A stretch of 64,000 bases of DNA from positions 1 to 64,000 of the forward strand of contig JAJCXR010000033.1 in assembly GCA_029263315.1 (NCBI GenBank). The letters run 5' to 3'. Below are positions 1 to 8,340 of this stretch, one piece after another. The notes below the pieces were generated by a model. The model made no database searches, was not told where the DNA came from, and saw only the letters and a program-made list of their open reading frames with translations. The stretch's first letter is position 1, and the number at the start of each line of letters is the position of its first letter. Both the position numbers and the translations under genes were made by a program. This stretch comes from Acidobacteriota bacterium. GTDB lineage: Bacteria > Acidobacteriota > Thermoanaerobaculia > Multivoradales > J023.

Positions 1-3000
1 CAAGGTGGCGGAGCAGGTCTCGGTGCCGTCGCAGAAGAGACCGTTGGAGCACAAGCCGTCGTTGGTGGTGAAGTCACAGGAGTCCGTGCCTTCGTTACAG
101 GAATCGACGGTGCAGGAGACGCCGTCGTCACAGGTGGGCGCGCTGCCCGCCTGGCACGAGCCGGCGTTACAGGTCTCGGTGCCGTCGCAGTAGAGACCGT
201 TGTCGCAATCGGCGTTGACCGTACATTCCGGACCGCCGCCACCGACGGCGAAGACGAGATCGTCGGCGTCGTCGTAGGAGCCGCCGGAGCAGGAGCTCTG
301 GCTGCCTTGATAGCGGAAGTTGGCACGTACCGCCTGCAGGCTACCGGCCGGCAGGGTGTACTGGGCGGTCAAGGTCTGGGCGCCGCCGCCGCTGGGGCTG
401 ACGGAGCCGATCAACGTCCACACCGGGTTGGTGGCGTCGGCGGCGTAGTAGAGGTCGAGGGTATCGGAGGTCCCGGTGCTCCAAGCGTAGACCGTGGCCG
501 CCACTTCGACGGTGGCGCCTTCGGCGAAGTCGAAGCCATCCAAAGTGGAGACGACGATGCGATCGTTCGACTCGTCACTGTGGTAGCTGCCGGAGGTGCC
601 GTCGTTGCACGCATCCAAGGTATTGGAGGCGTTGGGTTCCGCCGGGCTGAGGCTGGCGGAACGGCTGTCGACCAAGGTCGTGGAGTCGCAGGAGCTACCG
701 GCGACGGAGCAGCGCGGGGCGCCGAGACCGGCATCGTAGGTGGCGATCTGCGGACCATTCTGGCCCTCAGGCGTCACCGTGATGCTCATCGGAGCGGTGC
801 GGCTGACGGAGCCGTCGTTGCCCACCACGTCGAAGTTGAAGGTACCCACCGACTGCGACAGGTTGACCGAGAAGGTGGCCGTCGAGTTGGCGGTGGGGCT
901 CACCGAGCTGGGCGAGAAACCACAGCCGATGCCCGACGGATTGCCGGAGCAGGACAGGTTGACCGTGCCGCTGTAACCGGCGATGGCCGTCACCGTGCAG
1001 GTGGACACCGCGTTGGCACCCTGCTGCACGCTCTGGCTGGTGGGCGAGCAGGAGACGGAGAAGTCCGGGGCGGAGGCAGGCTGCACCGTGTCGCAGGCCG
1101 AGGCCGGACCCATGCAGGTATTGCTACCGACCATCGGGATGACAACGTACGAGTAGTTGCGGCCGTTCTGCAGACCGGTGTCGGTGAACGAGGTGCCGGA
1201 ACCGGAAGCGACCTTCACCTTGCCGAAATCGCAAGCGAAGATGCCCTCGGCGCGGTAGACCTGGTAGTTGGTGGCACCGGAGACGGCGCCCCAGCTCAAG
1301 GAGACCTGATTGTTGCCGGAGGTCGCGGTGACATTCGGTGCGCTGGTGGGCGTGCCGGAGCAACCGTTGTTGGTCACCGTCGGCGTCCCGCAAGCGATCT
1401 GTTGCGTGTTGAAGGCGTTGAAAATGGCTTGCATGTGGGGCGTGCCGTTGTTGATGTTGCCATCGTCATCGTCCGCCGCCAGGTAGTTCATGTAGCCACT
1501 GGTGCCTGAGCAACCGCCGTTCGGCGGGCTGCCGGAGAACCAGGTGCCGGTGGCACCGGCGCCGATGTAGGTCAAGCGGGCGGTCAGCTCATGGGCCGTC
1601 TGGGCGTTCATGCCGGTGGCGGGAAGCTCGCGCTTCCAGAGGTTCCAGACCGCTTCCGAGTAGACGCCGCCCACACAGTGGACGCTGCCGCCGCAATTGG
1701 CGTTGGACCAGGTGTAGGTGTGGGGGTTGTTCGACTGACGCTTGATGTAGTCGATGTCACGCACACCGGTGCAGGTGTCGCAGGGGTCGCCGTTGCCGGA
1801 GCAGACGGAGCCCTGGAAGTTGCGGCCGATGCAGGAATCGTTGAGGCGCAGGGCGGTGTAGATGTCGGCGATGCCTTCACCCGAGGGGCTGGCGATACCA
1901 CCGTTGGCATCGTTGGCATCCATGCCGTGGCCCCACTCGTGGTCGAACACACCGGCGATCTCACCGGTGTTGGCGCAACCACCGCCGGAGCGGTAGAAGT
2001 TCACCGTCGAGCCGTTCCAGAAGGCGTTGCAGGTGCTGTTGATGTTCATGTTCGAGGTCAGCTGGTTGGTCAACCAGGTATTGCTCGGCAACTGGCCGCG
2101 ACCGGTTTCCTTGATCCGGTTGAGCTCGTAAAAACCGGAGCGGGAGGCGTGGGTATTGCCGGCGCCGCCGAAACCAGGGGTGGTGCAGTCGGTGCCGCCG
2201 GAGACGCCGAAATCGAGACCACCGCTCTGGGTCAGGCTGCTGGAGCCACAGTTGTCGCTCATGCGCACATATTGACCGGTGAGGCTGGCGGTGAAGCTAC
2301 CGCTGCCGGCGAAGTTGCCGCCGGTGTCTGCGACGGCCGTGCCACCGCTGGTGGAGACGCTGATCCAAGGCATCGGCCAACCGGGCTGCTCGACACCGTC
2401 TGGCACCACGCCGTCGTTGGTGACCGGCAGGACGCCGCCCTTGGCCTCGGCGTATTGGTTCATGTCCTGCATGGAGATCACCTCACCACTGTGGGCGTCC
2501 ACCAGGACTTCCCACGTGCGGTGATCACCGGGGATGACCGGATGCAGCTCCCACACCAGGCGATGGCCATAACCGACGCCGCTTTGCAGGCCGCTGGCCA
2601 TCGGGATGAAGATCAGGTGGTCCTTGTTCCAGGTGCCGTCGAATCTTTTCGGGGCCATGAAATTGGCCGCTGCCCGCAAGGCCGTTTCGAGGTCGATGTT
2701 GGGCTGCTCGGAGGTCGTGATGTCATTCCAACGGTAGGTGCTCATCAGGTTAAGCTTGCCATGGTTGATGACGCCGCTGATGTAGCTGTCCTTGACCGGC
2801 ACATCGCCGATGGTGCGCTGGATGAAGAGTTGCACGATGGTGCCGTCGCTGTGCACCGTGGTGCGGGCGGGGGAAAGCTCCGCCGGGTTGATCTGCAACT
2901 CTTGGGCATAGGTTTCCAAGAAGTTGCGGAAGGCGTTGCGAGCCGCCTCGGCCCGCTGCGCCGTGGTCTGGCCAGCGGGGGTGCGGGGGCTGAGCAGGGT

Positions 3001-3297
3001 GTGGGAAGGCAACAAAGTCTCGAAGCGACCGGTGTGGGCGTCGACGCGGGCGCTGTCGCGCTGGATGCCCATCTTGATCAGGGCACGGTTGGCGCGCTCG
3101 GCCACTTCGGGGCTGAGATTGTGCAGTTGGGTGGGGGCGCCCTCGATGGTGAGACCGGTGGCCATGAAGGCCCGGTCGCCGAGGTCGTCGGCCTTCTTGT
3201 CGGCCGGCGGCTCGACGAAGGCTGCGACTTGCAGGGAGAGGGCGCTGAGGGTGATCAGCGCCAGCGTCCAAAGAACTGAGCGAGTACATCGATGCAT
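1..3297 (-). CDS. M36 (fungalysin-type) secreted metallopeptidase with Cys-rich tail, C-terminus beyond window
   Basis: The frame is open from an ATG at 3297 (AGAGGAAA eleven bases or so upstream) to the window edge, at least 1099 residues. It begins with a signal peptide (MHRCTRSVLWTLALITLSAL), then an FTP-like propeptide (about 40-280). The catalytic domain carries the zinc motif HEWGH at residues 453-457 with a downstream GEGIADI segment that supplies the third ligand (Glu), as in family M36. A fibronectin III-like segment (about 640-725), Ig-like segments and a jelly-roll-like region follow. The last 80 residues are Cys-rich repeats (CDNGLYCDGTETC and similar), which in myxobacterial and acidobacterial proteins often occur as long tandem arrays. 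The protein should be secreted and proenzyme-activated. What is seen is the motif order; family assignment is by recognition. The missing C-terminus could carry more Cys-rich repeats or a sorting signal. Confidence 0.9.
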   Translation of the reverse strand, partial: MHRCTRSVLWTLALITLSALSLQVAAFVEPPADKKADDLGDRAFMATGLTIEGAPTQLHNLSPEVAERANRALIKMGIQRDSARVDAHTGRFETLLPSHTLLSPRTPAGQTTAQRAEAARNAFRNFLETYAQELQINPAELSPARTTVHSDGTIVQLFIQRTIGDVPVKDSYISGVINHGKLNLMSTYRWNDITTSEQPNIDLETALRAAANFMAPKRFDGTWNKDHLIFIPMASGLQSGVGYGHRLVWELHPVIPGDHRTWEVLVDAHSGEVISMQDMNQYAEAKGGVLPVTNDGVVPDGVEQPGWPMPWISVSTSGGTAVADTGGNFAGSGSFTASLTGQYVRMSDNCGSSSLTQSGGLDFGVSGGTDCTTPGFGGAGNTHASRSGFYELNRIKETGRGQLPSNTWLTNQLTSNMNINSTCNAFWNGSTVNFYRSGGGCANTGEIAGVFDHEWGHGMDANDANGGIASPSGEGIADIYTALRLNDSCIGRNFQGSVCSGNGDPCDTCTGVRDIDYIKRQSNNPHTYTWSNANCGGSVHCVGGVYSEAVWNLWKRELPATGMNAQTAHELTARLTYIGAGATGTWFSGSPPNGGCSGTSGYMNYLAADDDDGNINNGTPHMQAIFNAFNTQQIACGTPTVTNNGCSGTPTSAPNVTATSGNNQVSLSWGAVSGATNYQVYRAEGIFACDFGKVKVASGSGTSFTDTGLQNGRNYSYVVIPMVGSNTCMGPASACDTVQPASAPDFSVSCSPTSQSVQQGANAVSTCTVTAIAGYSGTVNLSCSGNPSGIGCGFSPSSVSPTANSTATFSVNLSQSVGTFNFDVVGNDGSVSRTAPMSITVTPEGQNGPQIATYDAGLGAPRCSVAGSSCDSTTLVDSRSASLSPAEPNASNTLDACNDGTSGSYHSDESNDRIVVSTLDGFDFAEGATVEVAATVYAWSTGTSDTLDLYYAADATNPVWTLIGSVSPSGGGAQTLTAQYTLPAGSLQAVRANFRYQGSQSSCSGGSYDDADDLVFAVGGGGPECTVNADCDNGLYCDGTETCNAGSCQAGSAPTCDDGVSCTVDSCNEGTDSCDFTTNDGLCSNGLFCDGTETCSATL

Positions 3298-3713
3298 GTT
3301 GTGTTTCCTCTTTCGATCGACGTTTGATGGGTTGCTTCCCGGCCGGAACCAACCTCCAAGAAATTCGTGCCAAACCACCACGGAAGCAACCGTTGGGTTC
3401 GGCTTCTCGGAGCTACGATGGGCTCTGGGTTGCCTACCAAACGATTTGAGCTAGAGGGTTCGACCACCGAAAATTCGCAATGTCCACCAGAGGTTGCAAG
3501 ACCTGGGCCAAGCCTTGGGGTCCCCTCCAACGGTCGCCGGAATCGTCGCAAACGCTGGATCGTTCAGGTCTTAGGGCTGGGGAGTAAGGGCGATGGGAAG
3601 ACTGCACGTTGACAGACTTGAGAATCTGTCGTCTCAGACTTGAGAATGGCGCGGCCCGGCGGCCCGGCGATCCGGCGATCCGGCGATCCGGTGGCCCGGC
3701 GATCCGGGGCACG
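3298..3713. other. Intergenic region with short direct repeats
   Basis: This gap holds the 5' leader of the metallopeptidase. A 13-base direct repeat CAGACTTGAGAAT lies at 3613-3625 and 3635-3647. It is followed by a GC-rich tract at 3650-3708 built of the 8-9 base unit CCGGCGAT(C), repeated four to five times just past the stop of the neighbouring JetD-like gene. I see no convincing gene; the short open frames here have no recognisable content. Confidence 0.5.
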
Positions 3714-5396
3714 TCAGATGGCTAGATCCCGCAGCAGGGAGGCCAGCAGCCGTTCTTCTTCGATGGCTTTGCCCACCTGCACCATGGCGTCGGCCAGGCC
3801 GTCGTCCCAACGGGCGTAGACCGGGTGACCCACCAAGTCGGGGGCCAAGACTTGCTGGCGACTGGCCTCCAGGTAGTCGGCGGCCCGATAACGCCAGGGT
3901 TGGAAAGGGAAGGTGCGGTAGAGATCGTTGGCGACCCGGATGCCGTGCCAATCGAAGTCGCCGTGGTAGCGCAGCTTGGCGCCGCCCACGGACAGGTTCT
4001 TGAGCAGGGCGAGGACGGCAGGCCCGGGTCGTTCTCCGGTCACCACCAGCGGACGGCAGCCGGCCGGATAGCGATCGGCGGCGGCGGCCACGACGACGGG
4101 ATGGTGGCAGACAAAGACCGTCGTGCCGACGGCCATTTTGAGGTCACTGCGATGGATCTGGCGCAGTGTCAGGCGCATCGGCTCCCCCTGATGGGCCAGG
4201 GCGCTGATGGCGCGACACAGGGCGGTGCTGGCGGTGGGACGTAGCCCGAGGGTCAGAACATCGCTGCTCACTTCGTCGCGCTCGACGCCGGCCCAGTGCC
4301 ATAGCTTACGCCGCTCTTCCGGCTGCGTCGCCACCGGGCGCCGGGCCATGGTGGCGAGGGCTCGAAGCACCAACTCACCGGCCGGTTGTCCGACGTCGAG
4401 GGCGTGCTGATCCCCCAGCAGACGGAAGGCCAGGGGGCGCAGGCTCTCCCCCGGGCTGGGCAGGGAGGCGACGACATCGAGGACCGAGCGCACCAAGGCG
4501 ATCTCCCTGCCTGCTGCCAGTTGCTCTGGCAAACGATCTTCCTCCAAACGGACCAGCCAGTGGAGGAGCTCGGGACGGCTTTGCAGGATGGGATGGCCGG
4601 CCGCCTGCTGGCGCCAGGGGCTCATGACGACAACGCCGGGGACCGGCTGCGGCGTCTGCACCGCTGCCGAAGCCTCTTCCGCAACCAATTGCAAGGCCTC
4701 CTGCAAAGTGATGGCGAAGCGCGAGGCGCGCAGGGACGCATCGAGGGTGGTGAGGTCGAGGTGCAAGGGTCCCGTCGCCACTTTCAGGCCGAAGATACCG
4801 GCAATGGCCAAGCGCTCGGACTCCGATGGCTCACCGAGCACGACGGTGCCACTCACTCCGCCGCCGGTCGCTGTAGCGCCGCCGGTCAGTGTATCTTCCT
4901 GACTCTTCTCCTCCACCAGACGCCAGAAGCGGTGCAGTTGGGGACGTCGCAGCAGGCGACTCAGGGTCTGACGATCTTCGTTGGAGATCGGCGGCAGTTG
5001 GGCGCTCGCCGCCTGGCTGGAAGTGGGGGGGGATGTGATCGGGGGCGGCACAGGGTGGCTCACCGCCGGCATGCCACGGCTGGTTTCCAGGGCGGCCGGG
5101 TCGACCCGGGGCGACGCCGTCGACGAGCCGGTCGGGGTGGGGGATGGCGGTGCCACGGGGCCAGTCACCGCCGGCATGCCACGGCTGGTTTCCAGGGCGG
5201 CCGGGTCGATGTAGGCAGCGGGCGGTGGCCCCGGGCGATGGGCACCCGAGGCATCGGCATCGTGGTTGCTCTGCATCTCAGTGGACATATCAGACATATC
5301 GGTAGACATACGGAGTTTCCCGCGGCCGCCCCGGTGGGCGTTCGGGTTCACGTCGGGCGCGTCCTCAAAATCTACAACGATCCTAGCAGATACCAT
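3714..5396 (-). CDS. JetD-like protein (TIGR02679 / DUF2399 family), orphan Wadjet nuclease subunit
   Basis: 560 residues from ATG 5396; an internal ATG at 5309 is an alternative start. Residues about 137-260 match the TIGR02679 N-terminal region, ending in the typical DLTTLDASLR. Residues about 400-555 match DUF2399, the TOPRIM-like domain, with YHGDFDWHGIRVAN, a PWRYRAADYLEA stretch and a closing EEERLLASLLRDL. In type II Wadjet systems this family is the JetD DNA nuclease subunit that acts with a JetABC SMC complex against plasmids. No DUF2397, DUF2398 or SMC gene lies on either side: the neighbours are a protease and an ArsC-like gene, so this copy is an orphan here. The first 135 residues are an unusual Pro/Ala/Ser-rich, probably disordered extension with the motif DPAALETSRGMPAV at 64-77 and again at 99-112. 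Family assignment is firm; function without JetABC is unknown. Confidence 0.85.
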   Translation of the reverse strand: MVSARIVVDFEDAPDVNPNAHRGGRGKLRMSTDMSDMSTEMQSNHDADASGAHRPGPPPAAYIDPAALETSRGMPAVTGPVAPPSPTPTGSSTASPRVDPAALETSRGMPAVSHPVPPPITSPPTSSQAASAQLPPISNEDRQTLSRLLRRPQLHRFWRLVEEKSQEDTLTGGATATGGGVSGTVVLGEPSESERLAIAGIFGLKVATGPLHLDLTTLDASLRASRFAITLQEALQLVAEEASAAVQTPQPVPGVVVMSPWRQQAAGHPILQSRPELLHWLVRLEEDRLPEQLAAGREIALVRSVLDVVASLPSPGESLRPLAFRLLGDQHALDVGQPAGELVLRALATMARRPVATQPEERRKLWHWAGVERDEVSSDVLTLGLRPTASTALCRAISALAHQGEPMRLTLRQIHRSDLKMAVGTTVFVCHHPVVVAAAADRYPAGCRPLVVTGERPGPAVLALLKNLSVGGAKLRYHGDFDWHGIRVANDLYRTFPFQPWRYRAADYLEASRQQVLAPDLVGHPVYARWDDGLADAMVQVGKAIEEERLLASLLRDLAI

Positions 5397-5422
5397 CCCG
5401 CCATCGGACCCGCGGGGCGGGC

Positions 5423-5776
5423 TCAGTTGGAATCCGGTACCAGATCGAGAATCCGTTCCACCGGCCGGCCGACCACGGCCTTGTCCTCCAGCACCGCGAT
5501 CGGGCGCTGCAACAGGGTTGGATGGGAGGCCATGTGGCGCAGTAGTTGGGCTTCGTCCTCGTCACCTCTGAGACCGAGCTCGCCGTATGCGCGGTCCCGC
5601 GTCCGCAGGACTTGCCGCGGCGACATCCCGAGGCGCGCCATCAACTGTTGCAGCTCGTCGACGCTCAGGGGTTGTTTGCGGTACTCCCGATAGGTGAAAG
5701 GGATGTCGTTGGCTTCGAGCAAGGCGACCGCCTTGCGACAGGTGCTTCAAGTGCGGGTACAGATCAGCTCGATCAT
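5423..5776 (-). CDS. ArsC/Spx-family thioredoxin-fold reductase with selenocysteine at the catalytic position
   Basis: Read from ATG 5776 (GGAG six bases upstream) the frame gives MIELICTRT, then TGA at 5747-5749, then STCRKAVALLEAND and a complete ArsC-like protein ending at TGA 5423, 117 residues in all. The TGA sits exactly where ArsC-like proteins have the first Cys of C-S-T-C-R-K-A, so Sec-10 would form a U-x-x-C redox pair with Cys-13. Downstream conserved parts are intact: HPTLLQRPIAV and VVGRPVERILDLV. A 7-bp hairpin with a GGUC loop follows the TGA at the distance of bacterial SECIS elements. Without recoding only an inactive fragment from the TTG at 5722 would be called. Substrate (arsenate, or a general thiol/disulfide partner) cannot be told from sequence. 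The gene ends 26 bp before the JetD-like gene, so the two are likely co-transcribed. Confidence 0.85.
5719..5736 (-). promoter_or_regulatory. Candidate bacterial SECIS hairpin
   Basis: On the minus strand GCAAGGC pairs perfectly with GCCTTGC around a four-base loop GGTC. The stem begins 10 bases after the TGA codon (5747-5749) and the loop begins 17 bases after it. Bacterial SECIS elements lie inside the coding region just downstream of UGA, with a short apical loop containing G or GU contacted by SelB. The position and loop fit that pattern. The hairpin lies inside well-conserved ArsC codons, so part of the complementarity could be chance. Confidence 0.7.
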
Positions 5777-5946
5777 GGGGCGCTCCAGGTAAAGTTGAGG
5801 GAGAGATGATTCTACCGGTCTAGGCTCCATCGAACCAACAGCATTGACCTCGGCGCGGAGCACGGTGGTCGATCGGCCGGAGAGACGGGGCAAGATCCGA
5901 CGGGATAAGATAGGGGCAATTCGAGACCCGACGAGAGGAGCTGTAG

Positions 5947-8265
5947 ATGCCCAAGAGTCCATGGCCGAAACGTGCTGTGTTGTTGCTGTGTTGTCTGCTG
6001 TTGGCCATTGTCGCCACCTTGGCATTGCCGTTGCCGCTCTACCAACCGGTGGTCAATGAACCGGCTAGGCTACAAGCTCTAGAGCAGCGCGGCCGAGACC
6101 ACTTCGACAAGATCCTCAGCGGGCGCGACCTGCAGCGGCCGTTTCCTATCATGGCAGAGCGCCGCGAGAATCCGACCAGCCCCGCCAAGGTGGCCCTGGG
6201 ACGGCTGCTCTATTTCGATCCCATCCTGTCGGGGGACAACAACATCTCCTGTGCCCACTGCCATCATCCGGATCTCGGATTCTCCGACAACCGGCGGCGG
6301 TCCATGGGCAAGGGAGGGGTCGGTCTCGGTCCCGATCGTCAGGGCGGAGCCGTCCTGCGCCGCAACTCGCCGACGGTGTGGAACGCGGCCTTCAATCATC
6401 TGCAGTTCTGGGACGGTCGAGCCAAGGATCTGGAGGACCAAGCCGGCAAACCGATCACCGATGCCAATGAAATGGCGCAGGATCCTGAACAGCTGGTAGA
6501 GGAGCTGCGAGGCATCGACGGCTACGTGCAGCTGTTCGCTGAGGTCTTCGGCGACGCCGCCGAGCCCATCACCTTCGACCACGTGACCTTTGCCGTCGCC
6601 GCCTTCGAGCGCACGTTGGTGTCGCAGAATTCCGCCTTCGACCGCTACGCGGCGGGGGAGCGCAGTGCCCTCAACGGGGCGGAGCGGCGGGGGCTCAACA
6701 TCTTTCGCTCCCTGGAGACCCGTTGTTTCGAGTGTCACAACCTGCCGACATTCAACAACCCGGACTTCAAGGTCATCGGCTTGCCCGATGTCCTCGGCCT
6801 CGACGAACCGGACGTGGGCCGGGCTGAAATCGAAGGGGGCGACGCCTACCAACGGGCCTTCAAGGTGCCGACCCTGCGCAATGTGGCCCTCACCGCCCCG
6901 TACATGCACAACGGTATCTTCGAGACCCTCGACGACGTCATCGCCTTCTACGCCGACGGCGGTGGCCCGGGCCGTGGCATCGACGCACCGAACATCGACG
7001 ACAAGATTCGGCCCTTCCACCTCGACGGCCAACAACGCAAGGATCTCATCGCCTTCCTGCACGCCCTGACCGACGAGTCGGCCAAACCGTCGATTCCCGA
7101 GGCGGTGCCGTCGGGCCTGCCGGTGGTGGCATCGCTGCCCAACCGGTCGCCGGAAATGGACGCCTTCGAGCCGCCGTTGGTGGAGCTGCGACAGGTCAGC
7201 GTGCGGCGGCAAGGCCATGAGCTGCATGTCGGCCCCGGTGAGCGCATCCAGGACGCCATCGACGCCGCCAACCCCGGCGACGTCGTCGTCGTCGAGCCCG
7301 GCGTCTACCACGAGACATTGACCCTCGATCTGTCGGGAATCACCTTGCGGGGCGTGGTTCGGGGCGACCAACGACCCTTCCTCGACGGCCAAGGGCGCCT
7401 CACCGACGGCATCATCGGCTCCGGCTCGGATCTGCTCCTGGAGGGCTTCGGGGTCCGTCACTACACGGCCAACGGCATCATGATCAACCTGGGCCAGAAC
7501 ATCACCTTCCGTGATCTGGTGCTCGACGACACCGGTCTCTATGGCCTCTACCCGGTGGAGGTGGTGGGAGTGTTGATCGAGAAGTGCTCGGTGACCGGCA
7601 CCCGCGACGCCGGTATTTACGTTGGTCAGTCGAAGGACATTGTGGTGCGCGACAACGTCGCCTTCGGCAATGTCACCGGCATCGAGATCGAGAACTCGCT
7701 CAACGCCGTGGTGGAGAACAACCACGTCTATGACAACGCCGGGGGTATCCTGGTCTTCGGGCTGCCCAACAACCCGTCCAAGCTGTCGCGCAACTGCAAG
7801 GTGGTGGGCAACCGCATCATCGACAACAATCACCTCAATTTTGGCGACCCGACGGCGGTGGTGTCGTCGGTGCCCTCGGGGACCGGTATTCTGATTCTGG
7901 CCGGTGACGACGTCGAAGTCACCGGCAACGAGATCCGGGGCAACAATTCCTTCGGCATCGGCATCGCCAGCTTGCAAATGTTGCTCGGCGGCGAGGCGGC
8001 GAGCTTCGACTTGGATCCCTACCCGGACAACTGTTGGGTGCACGGCAATACCCTGGTGGACAACGGCTTAGCGCCTGACGCCTTGGTCACCGAGGCCGGT
8101 TTTCCAGGTGCCGATTTGTTGTGGGACCTGACCGGCGAAGGCAACAACTGGCGGCAGCCGGGGGCGTCGAGCTTGCCGATGACTTTGCCCGACAAGAATT
8201 GGTCGGCGCTGCGACGGATTGCCAACTATCGAATGTGGAAGCTGTTGGCCGGCCTGATGGGCTGA
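5947..8265 (+). CDS. Di-heme cytochrome c peroxidase (MauG/CCP family) fused to a right-handed beta-helix
   Basis: 772 residues from ATG 5947 with GAGGAG upstream. An N-terminal membrane/signal segment (about 9-30) is followed by a CCP/MauG-type domain (about 45-375) with two heme c sites: CAHCH at 102-106 and CFECH at 260-264. Typical peroxidase blocks are present ([48 protein letters not shown]). From about 415 a NosD-like parallel beta-helix begins ([20 protein letters not shown]) with repeated N-x-(V/I) turns to about 745. The protein should be exported and act in the periplasm or on the surface. The joining of an oxidative di-heme enzyme to a beta-helix, a fold often used for polysaccharide binding or lysis, is unusual; known families pair such proteins as separate genes. 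Substrate unknown. Confidence 0.88.
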   Translation: MPKSPWPKRAVLLLCCLLLAIVATLALPLPLYQPVVNEPARLQALEQRGRDHFDKILSGRDLQRPFPIMAERRENPTSPAKVALGRLLYFDPILSGDNNISCAHCHHPDLGFSDNRRRSMGKGGVGLGPDRQGGAVLRRNSPTVWNAAFNHLQFWDGRAKDLEDQAGKPITDANEMAQDPEQLVEELRGIDGYVQLFAEVFGDAAEPITFDHVTFAVAAFERTLVSQNSAFDRYAAGERSALNGAERRGLNIFRSLETRCFECHNLPTFNNPDFKVIGLPDVLGLDEPDVGRAEIEGGDAYQRAFKVPTLRNVALTAPYMHNGIFETLDDVIAFYADGGGPGRGIDAPNIDDKIRPFHLDGQQRKDLIAFLHALTDESAKPSIPEAVPSGLPVVASLPNRSPEMDAFEPPLVELRQVSVRRQGHELHVGPGERIQDAIDAANPGDVVVVEPGVYHETLTLDLSGITLRGVVRGDQRPFLDGQGRLTDGIIGSGSDLLLEGFGVRHYTANGIMINLGQNITFRDLVLDDTGLYGLYPVEVVGVLIEKCSVTGTRDAGIYVGQSKDIVVRDNVAFGNVTGIEIENSLNAVVENNHVYDNAGGILVFGLPNNPSKLSRNCKVVGNRIIDNNHLNFGDPTAVVSSVPSGTGILILAGDDVEVTGNEIRGNNSFGIGIASLQMLLGGEAASFDLDPYPDNCWVHGNTLVDNGLAPDALVTEAGFPGADLLWDLTGEGNNWRQPGASSLPMTLPDKNWSALRRIANYRMWKLLAGLMG

Positions 8266-8340
8266 TGCACCGGCTGCCCTGTGTGTTGATTCCTACGAAC
8301 GAACGCCTTGTTGCACTCACTGCCCCCCCGAGGAGGACTG

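Noticed and set aside
1591..3279. Long plus-strand open frame of 562 codons across the M36 protease
   Set aside because: It reads as Gly/Val/His/Arg-rich nonsense opposite a real secreted protease with HEWGH; a high-GC shadow.
5562..5776. ArsC-like gene as a pseudogene or sequencing error because of an in-frame stop
   Set aside because: The stop is TGA, at the catalytic Cys and nowhere else, the remaining frame is intact and a SECIS-like hairpin follows, so recoding explains it better; raw reads would settle it.
3714..5776. A complete Wadjet defence system
   Set aside because: Only the JetD-like subunit is seen; no JetA, JetB or SMC gene lies in the window.
6079..8043. Minus-strand frame of 654 codons across the di-heme peroxidase gene
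   Set aside because: Antisense shadow; the plus strand has both heme motifs and a signal sequence.
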